Shown here one piece after another: positions 13,449 through 14,046 of a DNA stretch of 14,046 bases (positions are counted from its first letter, which is position 1; the number at the start of each line of letters is the position of its first letter). Below the pieces are notes generated by a model, which ran no database searches, was not told where the DNA came from, and worked only from the letters and a program-made list of their open reading frames with translations. Source of the DNA: Chlamydiota bacterium (lineage in GTDB: Bacteria; Chlamydiota; Chlamydiia; Chlamydiales; VGMA01); assembly GCA_016866575.1 (NCBI GenBank), contig VGMA01000029.1, forward strand, positions 1-14,046. Reading direction: 5' to 3'. Made by a program: the position numbers and the translations under genes.

Positions 13449-14046
13449 GAAACTTAGACCGCACCATTTCAAAGAAATTTTTGGACAAAAGCCGCTTATT
13501 GATGTTTTAGAAAAAAGCATTGAGGCGGCTTGTCCTTTTTCTTTTTTGCTATGGGGACCTCCTGGATCTGGTAAAACTTCGATTGCTAATATCTATATTC
13601 GCTCATTTGATCTTCCCTATTTTATCTTTAGCGGAGCAAAAGGTAGCGTTTTGGATATCAAGAAATTGATAGATGATCGAGCTAACAGCCCTTTATTTCA
13701 TAAAAAGATCATCATATTCATCGATGAAATCCACCGTCTAACCAAAAACCAGCAAGATTTCTTCTTACCGCATGTGGAATCAGGTGAGCTCATTTTAGTT
13801 GGGGCTACTACGGAAAACCCCTCTTTTTGCTTAAATAGCGCGGTTATCTCAAGGTTAAGAATATTCGCTTTAGAATCTTTATCTGAGGATTCTAGCTTTA
13901 GCATTATTGAAAAATGTAAACAAATTCACCCTACTTTTGATTTGACTAAAGAGCAAGAAAATGAGCTCATCACAATAAGTCAAGGAGATGGAAGACAGCT
14001 CATCTTATTATTAGAAAACCTTATGGTTTTCAATAGTAAGCTAGTA
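13438..14046 (+). CDS. rarA: Replication-associated recombination protein RarA (AAA+ ATPase), N-terminal part
   Basis: RarA (MgsA) is a clamp-loader-like ATPase acting at stalled replication forks. The frame runs open to the window end, so about 203 residues are visible. It begins EKLRPHHFKEIFGQ, the usual family N-terminus. Walker A is GPPGSGKT (40-47), Walker B IIIFIDEIHRL (91-101), followed by QQDFFLPHVESGELILVGATTENPSF (in parts: QQDFFLPHVE and the sensor-1 GATTENPSF) and SRLRIFALESLS; GDGR is the sensor-2 region. An in-frame TAG at 13432 leaves TTG 13438 as the only common start codon; CTG 13441 is less likely. The TTG overlaps the permease end by 11 bases with AAGGA at 13421-13425, consistent with translational coupling. 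Confidence 0.92.
   Translation, partial: MLTEKLRPHHFKEIFGQKPLIDVLEKSIEAACPFSFLLWGPPGSGKTSIANIYIRSFDLPYFIFSGAKGSVLDIKKLIDDRANSPLFHKKIIIFIDEIHRLTKNQQDFFLPHVESGELILVGATTENPSFCLNSAVISRLRIFALESLSEDSSFSIIEKCKQIHPTFDLTKEQENELITISQGDGRQLILLLENLMVFNSKLV

Noticed and set aside
1..14046. tRNA, rRNA, insertion sequence, phage, restriction or CRISPR features
   Set aside because: Scanned by eye on both strands; no cloverleaf candidates, transposase motifs, terminal repeats or spaced direct repeats were found.

Overview
The window looks like a piece of a chlamydial chromosome, most likely from an environmental (non-Chlamydiaceae) member of the order. The best evidence is a short Lys/Ala/Arg-repeat protein of the Hc2 (HctB) histone type. 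Supporting evidence is a plant/chlamydia-type FabI with Tyr-X7-Lys, a FliO-like membrane protein with no other flagellar gene in view, a GadC/XasA-like permease, and a holA-methylase pair that I recall lying beside hctB in Chlamydia trachomatis. The DNA is AT-rich and genes on both strands are tightly packed. No rRNA, tRNA, insertion sequence, phage gene or CRISPR array was seen.

Layout. 1-1523: two + strand members of an unrecognised paralogous family (the first cut by the window edge), separated by a gene-free stretch with a terminator-like hairpin. 1585-3325: hemW (+) and udk (-), overlapping at their 3' ends. 3326-3837: divergent promoters, then a self-contained unit for an 86-residue orphan protein with a near-consensus promoter inside a 12-bp inverted repeat and a strong terminator. 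3841-6438: a - strand cluster of holA, a deletion-damaged tetrapyrrole-methylase-type methyltransferase, and an unknown 346-residue protein. 6665-8854: fabI (+), a Cof-type HAD phosphatase (-) overlapping it at the 3' end, and the FliO-like protein (+). 8859-10830: a divergent pair, an EgtB-like protein (-) and a PAP2 phosphatase (+). 10849-11301: hctB (-), whose likely terminator lies inside the PAP2 coding end. 11622-13448: an exported glutaredoxin-like protein and an APC amino acid permease (+). 13438-end: start of rarA (+), overlapping the permease.

Most of the content is housekeeping: replication and repair (HolA, RarA), fatty acid synthesis (FabI), pyrimidine salvage (Udk), heme trafficking (HemW), nucleoid condensation (HctB) and nutrient uptake (permease). 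The points most worth a second look are the EgtB-like protein, which keeps its overall two-domain sequence but appears to have lost two of three iron-binding histidines; the methyltransferase disrupted inside an otherwise intact cluster; the orphan 86-residue gene with an operator-like promoter; the tandem unknown family; the exported glutaredoxin; and the apparently leaderless hemW promoter.
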